64,000 nucleotides of DNA from Flavobacteriales bacterium. Lineage in GTDB: Bacteria; Bacteroidota; Bacteroidia; Flavobacteriales_F; PHOS-HE28. This document shows positions 36,163 to 44,594 of this stretch, in pieces. The notes under the pieces are model-generated. The model saw only the letters and a list, made by a program, of their open reading frames with translations. It was not told the DNA's origin and did not search any database. The position numbers were made by a program, and so were the translations under genes. Location of the stretch: contig JADJVC010000006.1 in assembly GCA_016710685.1 (NCBI GenBank), positions 62,001 to 126,000 of the forward strand, written 5' to 3'. Each line of letters opens with the position of its first letter. Position 1 is the stretch's first letter.

Positions 36163-38775
36163 TTATGCCTTCGTCCGATACAGCGCAGGCTCCACCGCCC
36201 GGGCCATGGCCGCTACGTCCAGCTTTCCGCCCAAGGCTACTTGCACACGCGCCATTTCGTCGGCAGGGTCCGCAATTACGTGTGCATAGGAGACACGGAC
36301 CACCTCCGCGTTCGGGTTCGCTTTTTCCCAACGGTCCACGGCGGCGAGCTGCTTGGTATAAGCATCGTGCAAGCCCACACGGAAAGCATTCTTCGGTCCA
36401 CGGGAACTCTTGCGGCCCAGCATGGTGTCCTGCGAGCCGAGCACCTCGTGCATGTCCCGTTCCATAAAGACGATGCGGTACCGGAAACGCGGCGGCAGAA
36501 AGGGCAGGAGCGGGGCCACGACCTTTATCGTCTTCCCACGCGCCAGCGCCAAAAAGCGGGCGTCCTTGGCCATGCCCTTCACTGCGGCGTGCTCGAAATA
36601 CCCGTTGGGGTTGCTGGCATCGGCGGGGCGCTGATCGTCGGTGAACGGCACGGCACCTCCGGCCACCAAGGCCTGCATCATCATGGAAGTGCCCGAGCGT
36701 GGCAGGCCCGAGACCACGGTGATGATCTCCTCTTCCGGTATCGTAGGTGTTTGCGGAATTCCGGTGCCCTCCGTTTCCGGGAGGCCGAGCAACTGTTGGA
36801 TCTCCGCAACCTTGCGGCGGGCGCGCTCAATGCCCGGTTCGATGCGCAGGCATACGGTGAACGCCTGCAAGGCCCTTTCGTATTCCTTCAACTGGAAATA
36901 GCACTCGCCGAGGTGGTAGTGGACATAGGGCAGATCGAAGCGTAAAGCGAGCGCATCGTGCAGGTGCTCCGTTGCCACCCCGAGGTCGCCGGTGCGCATG
37001 GCGGCCACACCGGCACCGTGGTGCGCATGCACGTCTTGCGGGTCGTGGCGCAGGGCGTTGCGGTATGCATCGAGCGCGCGCGGCCAGCGGCCCATGGCCC
37101 CCAACGTGCGGGCGAGCTGCGCCTGCAAAGGATCGGCGAAGCGCGGCAACAAAACCAATTGTTCAATCACAGCCAACGCCTCTTGGTGACGGCCTTCCGC
37201 CATCAAAACGGAACTGCCAAGTACGCGGAGGCCCGGAGCAACGGTAAAAGTACCCTTGTCCTTTCCATCTTCTTTCGCCAACTCTTCAGCGCGTAAACGT
37301 TCGTGCTCCTTTTCGCATTCCGCCAGCAAGTGGTCGTATGCAGTGCGCGCTTCCGCCAGCTGTGCAGAACGCAACAACGCGCCCACCAGTTCCCTGCCAT
37401 AACGGGCTTGGTCCGGGGCTTCCTTGAAAAGTTCGCGTAACTCTGCGATGCCCTCTTCACGCTTTCCTCCGTCCAAGTATGCCTTGGCCAAATAGTAGCG
37501 GTTTTCACGGACGGTCTTGATGCTCGCCTTTTCCGGCTCCGGACCGGGATCATCAATGTAGCCCAGCTCCACCAATTGCTGCAAGGCCTCGCGGTCCATC
37601 TCGGAGAACGCTTCCGCAGCGGCGTTGCGCGGGTGCATGCCGCATTCGCCCTCCTCGTTTTCCCACGAGTCGATCACCTTCGGAACAGGCCGCTCCTCGA
37701 AAACATCCATTAGCGGCCTGCCGTCCATGTCGCGCGCAACAGGCAGACCGAAAAGTGCGAGGAGCGTTGGGGTTACGTCCAGCAACCCCGCGCCGTGTAT
37801 AAGCGCATCCTTTTTGATGCCCGGCCCCTTCAAGCAGAAAATGCCGAACGGGCTGTGCTCGCGCGCCGGACCAGCGGGTTCCTTCGGCAGGGCAAGTGGG
37901 CGCAAATGATCCGGGTGGAAGCCGTGGTCGGAGATCAGCATCACCGTGGCATCTTCTCCGGCCAATTCCAGTAGGCGACCCAGCATCAGGTCGTGGTAGC
38001 GGTAGCCCGCTGTCATCACGCCCTTGAACAGCTCGTATTCCCGCTCCGGAATGTGCGGCCTGCGCGGCGGATTGAATTTCATGAAGCCGTGCGCGAAGTG
38101 GTCAATGGCATCGAAATACACGCACATCAAATCCCAAGGTTGCTCCTCCAGCACCCATGTTGCGGCGGCCTGCACGGTGGAGCAGTCGGCAAGTATGCGG
38201 GCCAAGTTCTCCAATGCTTTTTCTTTGTCCTGATTCACCTTGGCGAAGTCCGGCACAAATGGCGCGATGTGCGCCGCGGTAAGTTCCGCCGGATGGATCC
38301 GAAGCTTGGCGAAGTGCTCGCGAAGCTCCGGTGGATGCACGGTGCCGGGCATCATGGGCCATGGCTCGCTCATGGGCCGGCTGGCGCGCTGGTAGAAGTT
38401 GCTCACCATGATGCCGTTGATCGGCTCCGCCGGATGGCTGGGCCACCAGCCCAGCACGTGCGTCTTGGCACCTTCCTGTGTCAGGATGTTCCAGATGGCC
38501 TTCACCTTGCGGTGCGCATTGGTGACGGGCCGCACCGTTTTGCCGTCCGGCGCCAGCTCCGTAAAGCCGAGGATACCGTGTTTGTATGGCCGTTTTCCCG
38601 TGGCAATACTCGTCCACAGCATGGGAGAAAGCGGTGGGTCCAAGGTGGCCATGCGACCGCGCACGCCGCTGTTCACCAAGCGTTCCAAATTGGGCATCAG
38701 ACCCTGGTCCATCAATGGGTCGATGGCTTTCCAATCAGCAGCATCCCAGCCGATCACCAGCACTTTGCGCTTCAT
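36163..38775 (-). CDS. Alkaline-phosphatase-superfamily phosphodiesterase-TPR-sulfotransferase fusion
   Basis: 870 residues in three parts. Residues 1 to about 340 form a type I phosphodiesterase/alkaline phosphatase domain with the metal-site motifs VIGWDAADW, PPLSPMLWTS (nucleophile Thr/Ser region), YFDAIDHF and ISDHGFHPDH. Residues about 420-680 are tetratricopeptide repeats. From about 695 comes a P-loop sulfotransferase domain with GLPRSGTSMMM, the PAPS 5'-phosphate loop. Phosphodiesterase-TPR proteins are known in several phyla; the added sulfotransferase suggests one protein that trims and sulfates the same glycan or lipid. No signal peptide. It begins inside the end of a 60-residue gene (4-nt overlap). 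Confidence 0.85.
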   Translation of the reverse strand: MKRKVLVIGWDAADWKAIDPLMDQGLMPNLERLVNSGVRGRMATLDPPLSPMLWTSIATGKRPYKHGILGFTELAPDGKTVRPVTNAHRKVKAIWNILTQEGAKTHVLGWWPSHPAEPINGIMVSNFYQRASRPMSEPWPMMPGTVHPPELREHFAKLRIHPAELTAAHIAPFVPDFAKVNQDKEKALENLARILADCSTVQAAATWVLEEQPWDLMCVYFDAIDHFAHGFMKFNPPRRPHIPEREYELFKGVMTAGYRYHDLMLGRLLELAGEDATVMLISDHGFHPDHLRPLALPKEPAGPAREHSPFGIFCLKGPGIKKDALIHGAGLLDVTPTLLALFGLPVARDMDGRPLMDVFEERPVPKVIDSWENEEGECGMHPRNAAAEAFSEMDREALQQLVELGYIDDPGPEPEKASIKTVRENRYYLAKAYLDGGKREEGIAELRELFKEAPDQARYGRELVGALLRSAQLAEARTAYDHLLAECEKEHERLRAEELAKEDGKDKGTFTVAPGLRVLGSSVLMAEGRHQEALAVIEQLVLLPRFADPLQAQLARTLGAMGRWPRALDAYRNALRHDPQDVHAHHGAGVAAMRTGDLGVATEHLHDALALRFDLPYVHYHLGECYFQLKEYERALQAFTVCLRIEPGIERARRKVAEIQQLLGLPETEGTGIPQTPTIPEEEIITVVSGLPRSGTSMMMQALVAGGAVPFTDDQRPADASNPNGYFEHAAVKGMAKDARFLALARGKTIKVVAPLLPFLPPRFRYRIVFMERDMHEVLGSQDTMLGRKSSRGPKNAFRVGLHDAYTKQLAAVDRWEKANPNAEVVRVSYAHVIADPADEMARVQVALGGKLDVAAMARAVEPALYRTKA

Positions 38776-38954
38776 TGCTTTTTGGGTGCTTTTCCTTTCA
38801 GATCTGCCACCTCAATACGCTTGGCGCGCCAAGCCATTAAGCCGCGATAGCCCAAAGCGAGCAGGGACAGTGAGCCATCCGCTGTCACTTCGAATTGGGA
38901 CCCGTCCGCGGCGCGGAATTGGCCGGGTCCATCGGTCGATTTGTTTAATGCCAT
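38772..38954 (-). CDS. Small hypothetical protein upstream of the fusion gene
   Basis: 60 residues, MALNKSTDGPGQFRAADGSQ and onward, hydrophilic, ending KGKAPKKQ. Its TGA overlaps the ATG of the phosphodiesterase-sulfotransferase gene by 4 nt, so the two are translationally coupled and probably functionally linked. Central GSLSLLALGYRGLMAW is mildly hydrophobic. No family recognised. Confidence 0.6.
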   Translation of the reverse strand: MALNKSTDGPGQFRAADGSQFEVTADGSLSLLALGYRGLMAWRAKRIEVADLKGKAPKKQ

Positions 38955-39283
<329 letters not shown>

Positions 39284-39565
39284 GGTGCTCCGGACCGGAC
39301 GAATGCTCTCACGCCAACCAGAAACAACGCGTCCAACCGCCCACCCCAACCCGGGGGAGGAAGCCGAGGGGAAAAGCTGCAGACCAAGAACAACGGCCCG
39401 TTGAACATTGCGCTTTTGAGCAGTACCGGTGAAAAACTGATGGCCATGGAAGCGGCCAACAACGCACGCCAAGAACTGGACATGAGCGGTTATGCTGCGG
39501 GTGTCTACTTCGTACGCATGCAAAGCGGCAAGCAGGTCACCTTCCAAAAGGTGGTGAAGCAGTAA
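39284..39565 (+). CDS. C-terminal fragment of a T9SS cargo protein
   Basis: Only the end of the gene can be read; everything before 39284 is lost in the poly-G tract, and the first 30 or so codons here (PTRNNASNRPPQPGGG) may be corrupted too. The last 60 codons are a clear type A sorting domain: NNGPLNIALLSSTGEKLMAM, then ELDMSGYAAGVYFVRMQSG and FQKVVKQ. The parent protein would be secreted by the type IX system. A strong terminator follows. Confidence 0.7.
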   Translation, partial: GAPDRTNALTPTRNNASNRPPQPGGGSRGEKLQTKNNGPLNIALLSSTGEKLMAMEAANNARQELDMSGYAAGVYFVRMQSGKQVTFQKVVKQ

Positions 39566-39584
39566 TTGTCTTTATTAAAAAATG

Positions 39585-39621
39585 AACGGGGCTGTCCGGA
39601 AGGACGGCCTCGTTTTTTTTT
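39585..39621 (+). terminator. Rho-independent terminator after the T9SS fragment
   Basis: AACGGGGCTGTCC pairs with GGACGGCCTCGTT (13 bp, two G-T pairs) around a GGAA loop, followed by a run of nine T. It lies 19 nt after the stop codon. Confidence 0.9.
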
Positions 39622-39692
39622 ATGGGCTTCGATGCAGAGATGCATCCAAGCCCCAATTCTTTCGTCGCTCTTCGCAGCGGCCAAACAGACTT

Positions 39693-39760
39693 GGTTTTCT
39701 CCGCGACTACTGCGGTTAAACCCGCACCTGTATCGCTCCGCGCCTCCGCGCCTCCGCCTT
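39693..39760 (-). repeat. Dispersed purine-rich intergenic repeat, copy 4 (reverse)
   Basis: On the minus strand it reads AAGGCGGAGGCGCGGAGGCG and ends in TTTAACCGCAGTAGTCGCGG. It lies in the gap before rseP. Same family as copies at 34823 and 42384. Confidence 0.5.
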
Positions 39761-39768
39761 CAAAACCC

Positions 39769-41121
39769 TCAAAGGCTCCCAGTAAACAGCTTCACTATAT
39801 CGTGCCCGTTCACCGCGATGATCACCGTGAGCAGGAACACCATGCCGGCCATCTGCGCGTACTCCAGCACCTTGGGATTGGCCGGTTTGCGTGCGATGGC
39901 TTCATAGAGCAGGAACATCACGTGGCCACCGTCCAGTGCGGGGATCGGCAAAATGTTCAGCACCGCCAAGGCCAATGAGAGGAACGCCGTCATTTCCCAG
40001 AAACGTTGCCATACCCAGTGCGGTCCATAGGCTTTGCTCATGGCGATGAGGCCGCCCATCTGCTTCATGCCCGCCTTGCTTCCTAAAAGCTTGAAGGATG
40101 AGACGTTGTCCTTGAGCCGCTGCCAGCCGTGGCGGATGCCCGCGGGGATGCTGCCGAGCAACGTGTACTTCTCCGTGGCGAAAGTGAAGTATTCTGCCGG
40201 TGAGCGGGGCTGAAGACCCACGATGCCGTCAGCGCTTACCTCCACCGGGATGCGCACTTCGTGGCCTTCACGCAAAATTGTCACCTCCACGTGTTGGTCT
40301 TTGCGACCCTTCACCGCAGTAACGAAGTCTTGGAAATAACGCGTGGGCGTGCCGTTCACCTCAACGATGCGGTCGCCCTTGCGAAAACTCCCGGCCTTGT
40401 CCGCATTGTTGCCCGCCATCACCGAGTCCACGAAAAATGGAAAGCGCGGACTGAACATTGTTTTGTCATTGCTCTCCAAGATCTGTTCCTGGATGTTGGC
40501 GCTGAGCATGATCTTCTTCTCCTGCGATTTCCCTGTGCTGTCCTCGCGTTCCACGGTAACCTCGTGTGCGCCGTCGATCAAAATGGCCAAGGAAATATCC
40601 TCCAACGTTTTAGGATTCCGGCCTTCCACGCCTACGATCTTGTCGCCGTCCTGGAAGCCTTCGCTCTTCATCAGCTCGCTGGGTGTTACACCGTATGTGA
40701 GGTTCTGCAACGGCAGGTATTCGCGACCCCACACGAACAGCACCATCGCGTAGATCGCGAAGCCCAACAGCAGGTTCACCGTTACGCCGCCCACCATTAC
40801 GATGAGGCGCTGCCATACGGGTTTGGCGCGGAACTCCCACGGCTCGGGCGGCTTCTGCATGCGCTCTTTTTGCTCAGCGTCCATGCTCTCGTCCACCATG
40901 CCGGAGATCTTCACATAGCCACCAAAAGGCAAGCTGCCGATGCCGTAAACGGTGTCGCCGATCTTCTTTTTGACCAAGGCGTAGGGTGCGTCGAAAAAGA
41001 GGAAGAATTTTTCAACCCGCATGCCAAAAAGCTTAGCGGGCAGGAAGTGGCCGAATTCGTGCAGGGCCACCAAAATGGATAGGCCAAGGATCAATTGTCC
41101 GGCGTAGATCAGGATTTCCAT
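39769..41121 (-). CDS. rseP: RIP site-2 metalloprotease RseP
   Basis: 450 residues. Zinc site HEFGH at residues 21-25 in the first membrane helix, a PDZ-containing periplasmic part with GDKIVGVEGRNP and GDRIVEVNGTPT (two PDZ-like repeats), and the second metal motif NILPIPALDGGHVMFLL near the C-terminus. It cleaves membrane-bound anti-sigma factors or signal-peptide remnants within the bilayer. It overlaps the end of dxr by 13 nt; the dxr-rseP pairing is common in many bacteria and conserved in Bacteroidota. Confidence 0.94.
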   Translation of the reverse strand: MEILIYAGQLILGLSILVALHEFGHFLPAKLFGMRVEKFFLFFDAPYALVKKKIGDTVYGIGSLPFGGYVKISGMVDESMDAEQKERMQKPPEPWEFRAKPVWQRLIVMVGGVTVNLLLGFAIYAMVLFVWGREYLPLQNLTYGVTPSELMKSEGFQDGDKIVGVEGRNPKTLEDISLAILIDGAHEVTVEREDSTGKSQEKKIMLSANIQEQILESNDKTMFSPRFPFFVDSVMAGNNADKAGSFRKGDRIVEVNGTPTRYFQDFVTAVKGRKDQHVEVTILREGHEVRIPVEVSADGIVGLQPRSPAEYFTFATEKYTLLGSIPAGIRHGWQRLKDNVSSFKLLGSKAGMKQMGGLIAMSKAYGPHWVWQRFWEMTAFLSLALAVLNILPIPALDGGHVMFLLYEAIARKPANPKVLEYAQMAGMVFLLTVIIAVNGHDIVKLFTGSL

Positions 41122-42293
41122 TGCGGGGAATTCAGTGTCTCGTGGGCTGCGCGTCGCGTTTCCGCATCGCTGGCTTCGAGTTCTTCAAGCGTGGGTGAAG
41201 CAACAAAGGTCGCCTTTGCAAGCCGATCGGCGATCATGTCGCTCATTTCCAAAAATCCGATGCGGTCTTGCAGGAACGCTTCAACCGCTATTTCGTTCGC
41301 CGCGTTCAGCACACAAGGTGCGTTGCCGCCGCGTTTCATGGCTTCCAGCGCAAGGCCCAAATTCGGGAAAACCTCAAAGTCCGGTTGCTCAAAAGAGAAG
41401 CTCGGGTACTTGGTGAAATCGAAACGGGGCCAAGTAGTGGCGAGGCGCTCCGGATAAGCCAAGGCATATTGGATCGGCAATTTCATATCGGGCAAGCCGA
41501 GCTGCGCTTTCATGCTGCCATCGCGGAATTGCACCAAGCTGTGGATGATGCTTTGCGGATGAACAATGATCTCCACCTGCTCCGGCTTCAGGTTGAACAG
41601 CCACTTGGCCTCGATCGCCTCCAAGCCCTTGTTCATCAAGCTGGCGCTGTCGATAGTGATCTTCGCACCCATGTCCCAGTTGGGATGCTTCAACGCCTGT
41701 GCTTTCGTTACTGCGGCGAGTTCGGATTTGGTCTTTCCACGGAACGGACCACCGCTGGCGGTGAGAATTATTTTCTCGATCGGGTTCTCCCATTCACCGG
41801 CCAAACACTGGAAAATGGCACTGTGCTCACTGTCCACTGGATAGATGTTCACGGCCTTCGCTTGTGCGCGCTTCGTCACCAATTCACCGGCAATCACAAG
41901 GGTTTCTTTGTTGGCCAAGGCGATTGCTTTTCCGGCATCGATCGCGGCCAATGTGGGGCGCATGCCCGCGTAGCCCACCATGGCGGTGAGCACCGTGTCG
42001 ATGGTCTCCATCTGCATCGCCTGCTCAATGGCCGCTGTACCTGCGAAGACTTTCACGCCGAGCGGGAACAAGGCATCGCGCACTTCGGCATAACGGCTTT
42101 CATCGTCGATCACCACAGCGTTGGGGTTGAACTCCTTCGCCTGCGCGATCAGCAGGTCGGCGTTCTTCCCGGCAGTGAGCAACTCCACCGCGAAATGCGC
42201 GGATTGCGCGCGCACTACGTCCAACGCCTGCGTGCCGATGGAACCGGTACTGCCAAGGATGGCGATGCGTTTGGGGGAAATTTCTTCGGGCAC
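41109..42293 (-). CDS. dxr: 1-deoxy-D-xylulose 5-phosphate reductoisomerase
   Basis: Second enzyme of the MEP isoprenoid pathway, making MEP from DXP with NADPH. NADPH motif ILGSTGSIGTQALDVV, substrate-site KETLVIAGELV and the metal-binding PVDSEHSAIFQCL are present. The frame is open up to an ATG at 42359, but those first codons (MSIAVKNLP) lie in a dispersed intergenic repeat. A GTG at 42293 gives VPEEISPKRIAILG and 394 residues, close to the E. coli length, and is preferred. It overlaps rseP by 13 nt. Confidence 0.93.
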   Translation of the reverse strand: MPEEISPKRIAILGSTGSIGTQALDVVRAQSAHFAVELLTAGKNADLLIAQAKEFNPNAVVIDDESRYAEVRDALFPLGVKVFAGTAAIEQAMQMETIDTVLTAMVGYAGMRPTLAAIDAGKAIALANKETLVIAGELVTKRAQAKAVNIYPVDSEHSAIFQCLAGEWENPIEKIILTASGGPFRGKTKSELAAVTKAQALKHPNWDMGAKITIDSASLMNKGLEAIEAKWLFNLKPEQVEIIVHPQSIIHSLVQFRDGSMKAQLGLPDMKLPIQYALAYPERLATTWPRFDFTKYPSFSFEQPDFEVFPNLGLALEAMKRGGNAPCVLNAANEIAVEAFLQDRIGFLEMSDMIADRLAKATFVASPTLEELEASDAETRRAAHETLNSPQWKS

Positions 42294-42349
42294 TGGGGCG
42301 GGGTTGAGGGGTGCGAAGTTCGGGGTTAACCGCGGAAGGTTTTTTACCG

Positions 42350-42423
42350 CAATGGACACAACGAGCGCAACGTGAGAAATGCAGGTTTAACCGCAGAGGG
42401 CGCGGAGGACGCAAAGGGCGAGG
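42350..42423 (+). repeat. Dispersed purine-rich intergenic repeats, copies 5 and 6
   Basis: Two tandem-like members: TTTACCGCAATGGACACAAC at about 42350-42370 and GGTTTAACCGCAGAGGGCGC followed by GGAGGACGCAAAGGGCGAGG at 42384-42423. They lie between sua5 and dxr and overlap the possible long start of dxr. Confidence 0.5.
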
Positions 42424-42486
42424 ATGCGACCAGAGCGCTGAGGGCTGCCGACGGCAACCGGCTTAAGTAGCAATTCACCACTAAAC

Positions 42487-43524
42487 TCAGCTACGCTTTG
42501 CGGATGCCCTGCGCAAACGGTCGTTGATGGCGGCGCCCAAGCCTTCTTGCGGGAAGATCTCCGCAAGGATCACGTTGGCTTCGCTGGCGTCCAGGCTGCG
42601 GAGCGCGGCGAAGAGGCGACGTGCGGCTTCTGCGATGTTGCCTTTGGGGGAAAGCACTTCTGTGCGCCAAGCTTCGTGCTTTTCGGTGAAGGCGATCACG
42701 GCGGTGCGTTGGCCTGTGTGTTCCTTCAGCAAGGATTTTACATCGCCGATGAAGACCGGTTTGCGCGGTGCGTAGTGGCTTTCCAACGTGCCGGGCGAGG
42801 CGGGCAGCACGCTCTTTTTCGCTTGGCCTACCGTGCCGATCACGGCTTCGATCTCCGACACGGGCGTGCCGCCGGGACGGTACAGCACCCATTGTTCCGC
42901 ATCGCTTTCCCAACCGATGATGGTGCTTTCCACGCCCACGGTGCAGGGGCCGCCATCCAAGATGTACGGGATCTTTTCGCCGAGCTGATCCGCGACGTGT
43001 TGCGCAGTGGTGGGGCTTACGTAGCCGAAGGGGTTCGCGCTGGGCGCGGCGAGTGGGAAGTCCAGCGAACGCAGCAGTTCCAGCGCCATGGGATGCGCGG
43101 GCATGCGCACCGCCACCGTATCCAAGCCGCTGGTGACGAGGTCCGGCACGCGATCGGATTTTGGCAGTACCAAGGTCAACGGCCCCGGCCAGAATTTTGC
43201 CATCAATGCTTCGGCTTCTTTTCGTGTGTCATCGTCACCGCGCAGGGTCCGCTTCGTAACCGTTGTTTCTGCGGGCGTGGGCCGATATGTATCGGCCCTG
43301 CGAAGACGCTGAAACGAAACCACTTCCTGCACCTGCTCCAAGCTGTGTACATGCACGATCAACGGATCAAAAGCCGGGCGCTGCTTGGCTTGGAAGATCT
43401 TCAGCACAGCGGCCTCGTTGTAGGCGTTCGCCGCCAAACCGTAAACGGTCTCGGTGGGGATGGCCACGACCTCGCCTTTGCGCAGGAGCTCTGCGGCGTG
43501 GTTGATGTCGGTGCCGATGGGCAT
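42487..43524 (-). CDS. tsaC: L-threonylcarbamoyladenylate synthase (Sua5/TsaC), with in-frame insertion
   Basis: 345 residues from the ATG at 43524. It makes threonylcarbamoyl-AMP for t6A37 in ANN-decoding tRNAs. The YrdC domain has AIPTETVYGLAANAYN, KQRPAFDPLIVHV, FWPGPLTLVL and APSANPFGYVSPTTA; the C-terminal Sua5 domain starts near residue 235. Between VVSF and DDDTRKEAEALMAKFWPGP an extra stretch of about 20 residues (RADTYRPTPAETTVTKRTLR) is encoded by a palindromic element at 43242-43301. Without it the spacing is normal, so the insert is probably a mobile palindrome tolerated in a surface loop. Confidence 0.92.
   Translation of the reverse strand: MPIGTDINHAAELLRKGEVVAIPTETVYGLAANAYNEAAVLKIFQAKQRPAFDPLIVHVHSLEQVQEVVSFQRLRRADTYRPTPAETTVTKRTLRGDDDTRKEAEALMAKFWPGPLTLVLPKSDRVPDLVTSGLDTVAVRMPAHPMALELLRSLDFPLAAPSANPFGYVSPTTAQHVADQLGEKIPYILDGGPCTVGVESTIIGWESDAEQWVLYRPGGTPVSEIEAVIGTVGQAKKSVLPASPGTLESHYAPRKPVFIGDVKSLLKEHTGQRTAVIAFTEKHEAWRTEVLSPKGNIAEAARRLFAALRSLDASEANVILAEIFPQEGLGAAINDRLRRASAKRS
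43242..43301. repeat. 60-nt palindromic element inserted in frame within sua5/tsaC
   Basis: Termini GCAGGG and CCCTGC are inverted, and inside is a perfect hairpin GGGCCGATA-TG-TATCGGCCC (43279-43298). Length 60 nt keeps the reading frame. It starts with GCAGGGTCC like the intergenic elements at 44788 and 44872, which suggests one family. Confidence 0.6.
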
Positions 43525-43698
43525 GGCGCGAAGATCGGGTGAACGATGGATATGCTTCGTTGAATGCGGTAGGGCGTTACCTTCGTTGGGCATGCCATCC
43601 ACTGATCCTCAACGTGGCCCGCTGACTATTGTGCTTTACCTGCCTATTTGGGCAGATAAACGCTATATGTGTTTTATCGACTAGTTGACAACAATTGA

Positions 43699-43905
43699 AT
43701 GAAACCCAGACGTAGGATAATCCTAACTACGGCACTAATTGTGTTTCTCCTCTCATGGTTGATACTGAATTCAATTATGGAGGCCGCTCAAGGCGTTGGT
43801 GATGCTCCGCTTCTTTTCAATCCGATGCTGAGGAGCCTTTGGGTGGCTCTAATAGTTGCTGGAATTACTGCAGCAGGAACGTATGTCTTAACAAAGCCTG
43901 AATAA
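43699..43905 (+). CDS. Small two-helix membrane protein, accessory
   Basis: 68 residues with two hydrophobic segments (about 9-25 and 46-63) and a basic N-terminus KPRRR. No family recognised. The gene and its 5' flank are more AT-rich than the surroundings, and the attC-like site begins 14 nt after its stop, the normal place for such a site in an integron cassette. No matching left boundary was found, so it is only tentatively a cassette gene. Confidence 0.6.
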   Translation: MKPRRRIILTTALIVFLLSWLILNSIMEAAQGVGDAPLLFNPMLRSLWVALIVAGITAAGTYVLTKPE

Positions 43906-43918
43906 ACAAAGAAACTGT

Positions 43919-44001
43919 TGCCAACACCGGCTACACGCAACGCCCGCCCAAGCAACAAAGCCCACGCACAAAGGGCGGTGCGCGTAGCCTAAACGTTAGC
44001 G
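43919..44001 (+). repeat. attC-like recombination site
   Basis: An imperfect 83-nt palindrome with attC layout: outer TGCCAAC (43919-43925) against GTTAGCG (43995-44001), a short unpaired spacer on each side (ACC and TAAAC), inner GGCTACACGC (43929-43938) against GCGCGTAGCC (43980-43989), and a variable centre with CGCCC/GGGCG. The 3' core GTTAGCGG is the exact complement of CCGCTAA(C) at the end of the following gene. The core does not fit GTTRRRY strictly. Confidence 0.6.
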
Positions 44002-44045
44002 GTCAGCGTACAGAACGACACCGAACAAAAGAAAGTCTTGACAAA

Positions 44046-44594
44046 ATGAAAATATTTGTAGAAACAGAACGACTAATTTTAAGAGAATTAGAATACACAG
44101 ACGAAAATGACTTATTTGAAATGGACTCTGACCCAGAAGTTCATTTGTTTATCGAAAACAATCCTGTGAAATCAATTGACGAAATAACAAAAGTCATTGA
44201 AATGCTTAAAGTACAATATAAAGAAAATGGAATTGCTCGTTGGGCTGTAGTTGACAAGCTGACAAATGAATGTGTTGGTTGGTCGGGACTAAAATATTTT
44301 AAACAGCCATTAAACCATCACAATGATTTTTACGAACTTGGGTACAGGTTTAAGAAAAAACACTGGGGAAAAGGTTTTGCAACTGAATCTTCAAACGCAA
44401 TTTTGGACTATGGATTTAAAAATTTGAATACTGACACAATTTTTGCAATAGCTGACCCGAAAAATGTAAATTCAAAAAAGGTATTGACTAAATTGGGGTT
44501 TGACTATCAAGAAACTTTTGACTATGAAGGCGACCCAACAGAATGGTTTGAACTGAAAAAGACAACTTGGGAGAATAAAAAGCCGAACCGCTAA
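44046..44594 (+). CDS. GNAT acetyltransferase (RimJ/RimL-like), probable mobile cassette gene
   Basis: 182 residues, GNAT fold with the acetyl-CoA loop in KKHWGKGFATESSNAILDYGF (in part) and the C-terminal NVNSKKVLTKLGF. Members acetylate N-termini or small molecules, including some antibiotics; the substrate is unknown. The gene is strikingly AT-rich with codon use unlike its neighbours, pointing to transfer. It begins 44 nt after an attC-like site, and its stop codon TAA lies inside CCGCTAA, the expected first core of the next attC. That core is cut at 44594 by an intron-like sequence. Confidence 0.85.
   Translation: MKIFVETERLILRELEYTDENDLFEMDSDPEVHLFIENNPVKSIDEITKVIEMLKVQYKENGIARWAVVDKLTNECVGWSGLKYFKQPLNHHNDFYELGYRFKKKHWGKGFATESSNAILDYGFKNLNTDTIFAIADPKNVNSKKVLTKLGFDYQETFDYEGDPTEWFELKKTTWENKKPNR

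Noticed and set aside
35279..36331. Longer T9SS protein starting at 36331
   Set aside because: The extension overlaps the sulfotransferase end on the same strand, and the promoter box and signal peptide fit the start at 36115.
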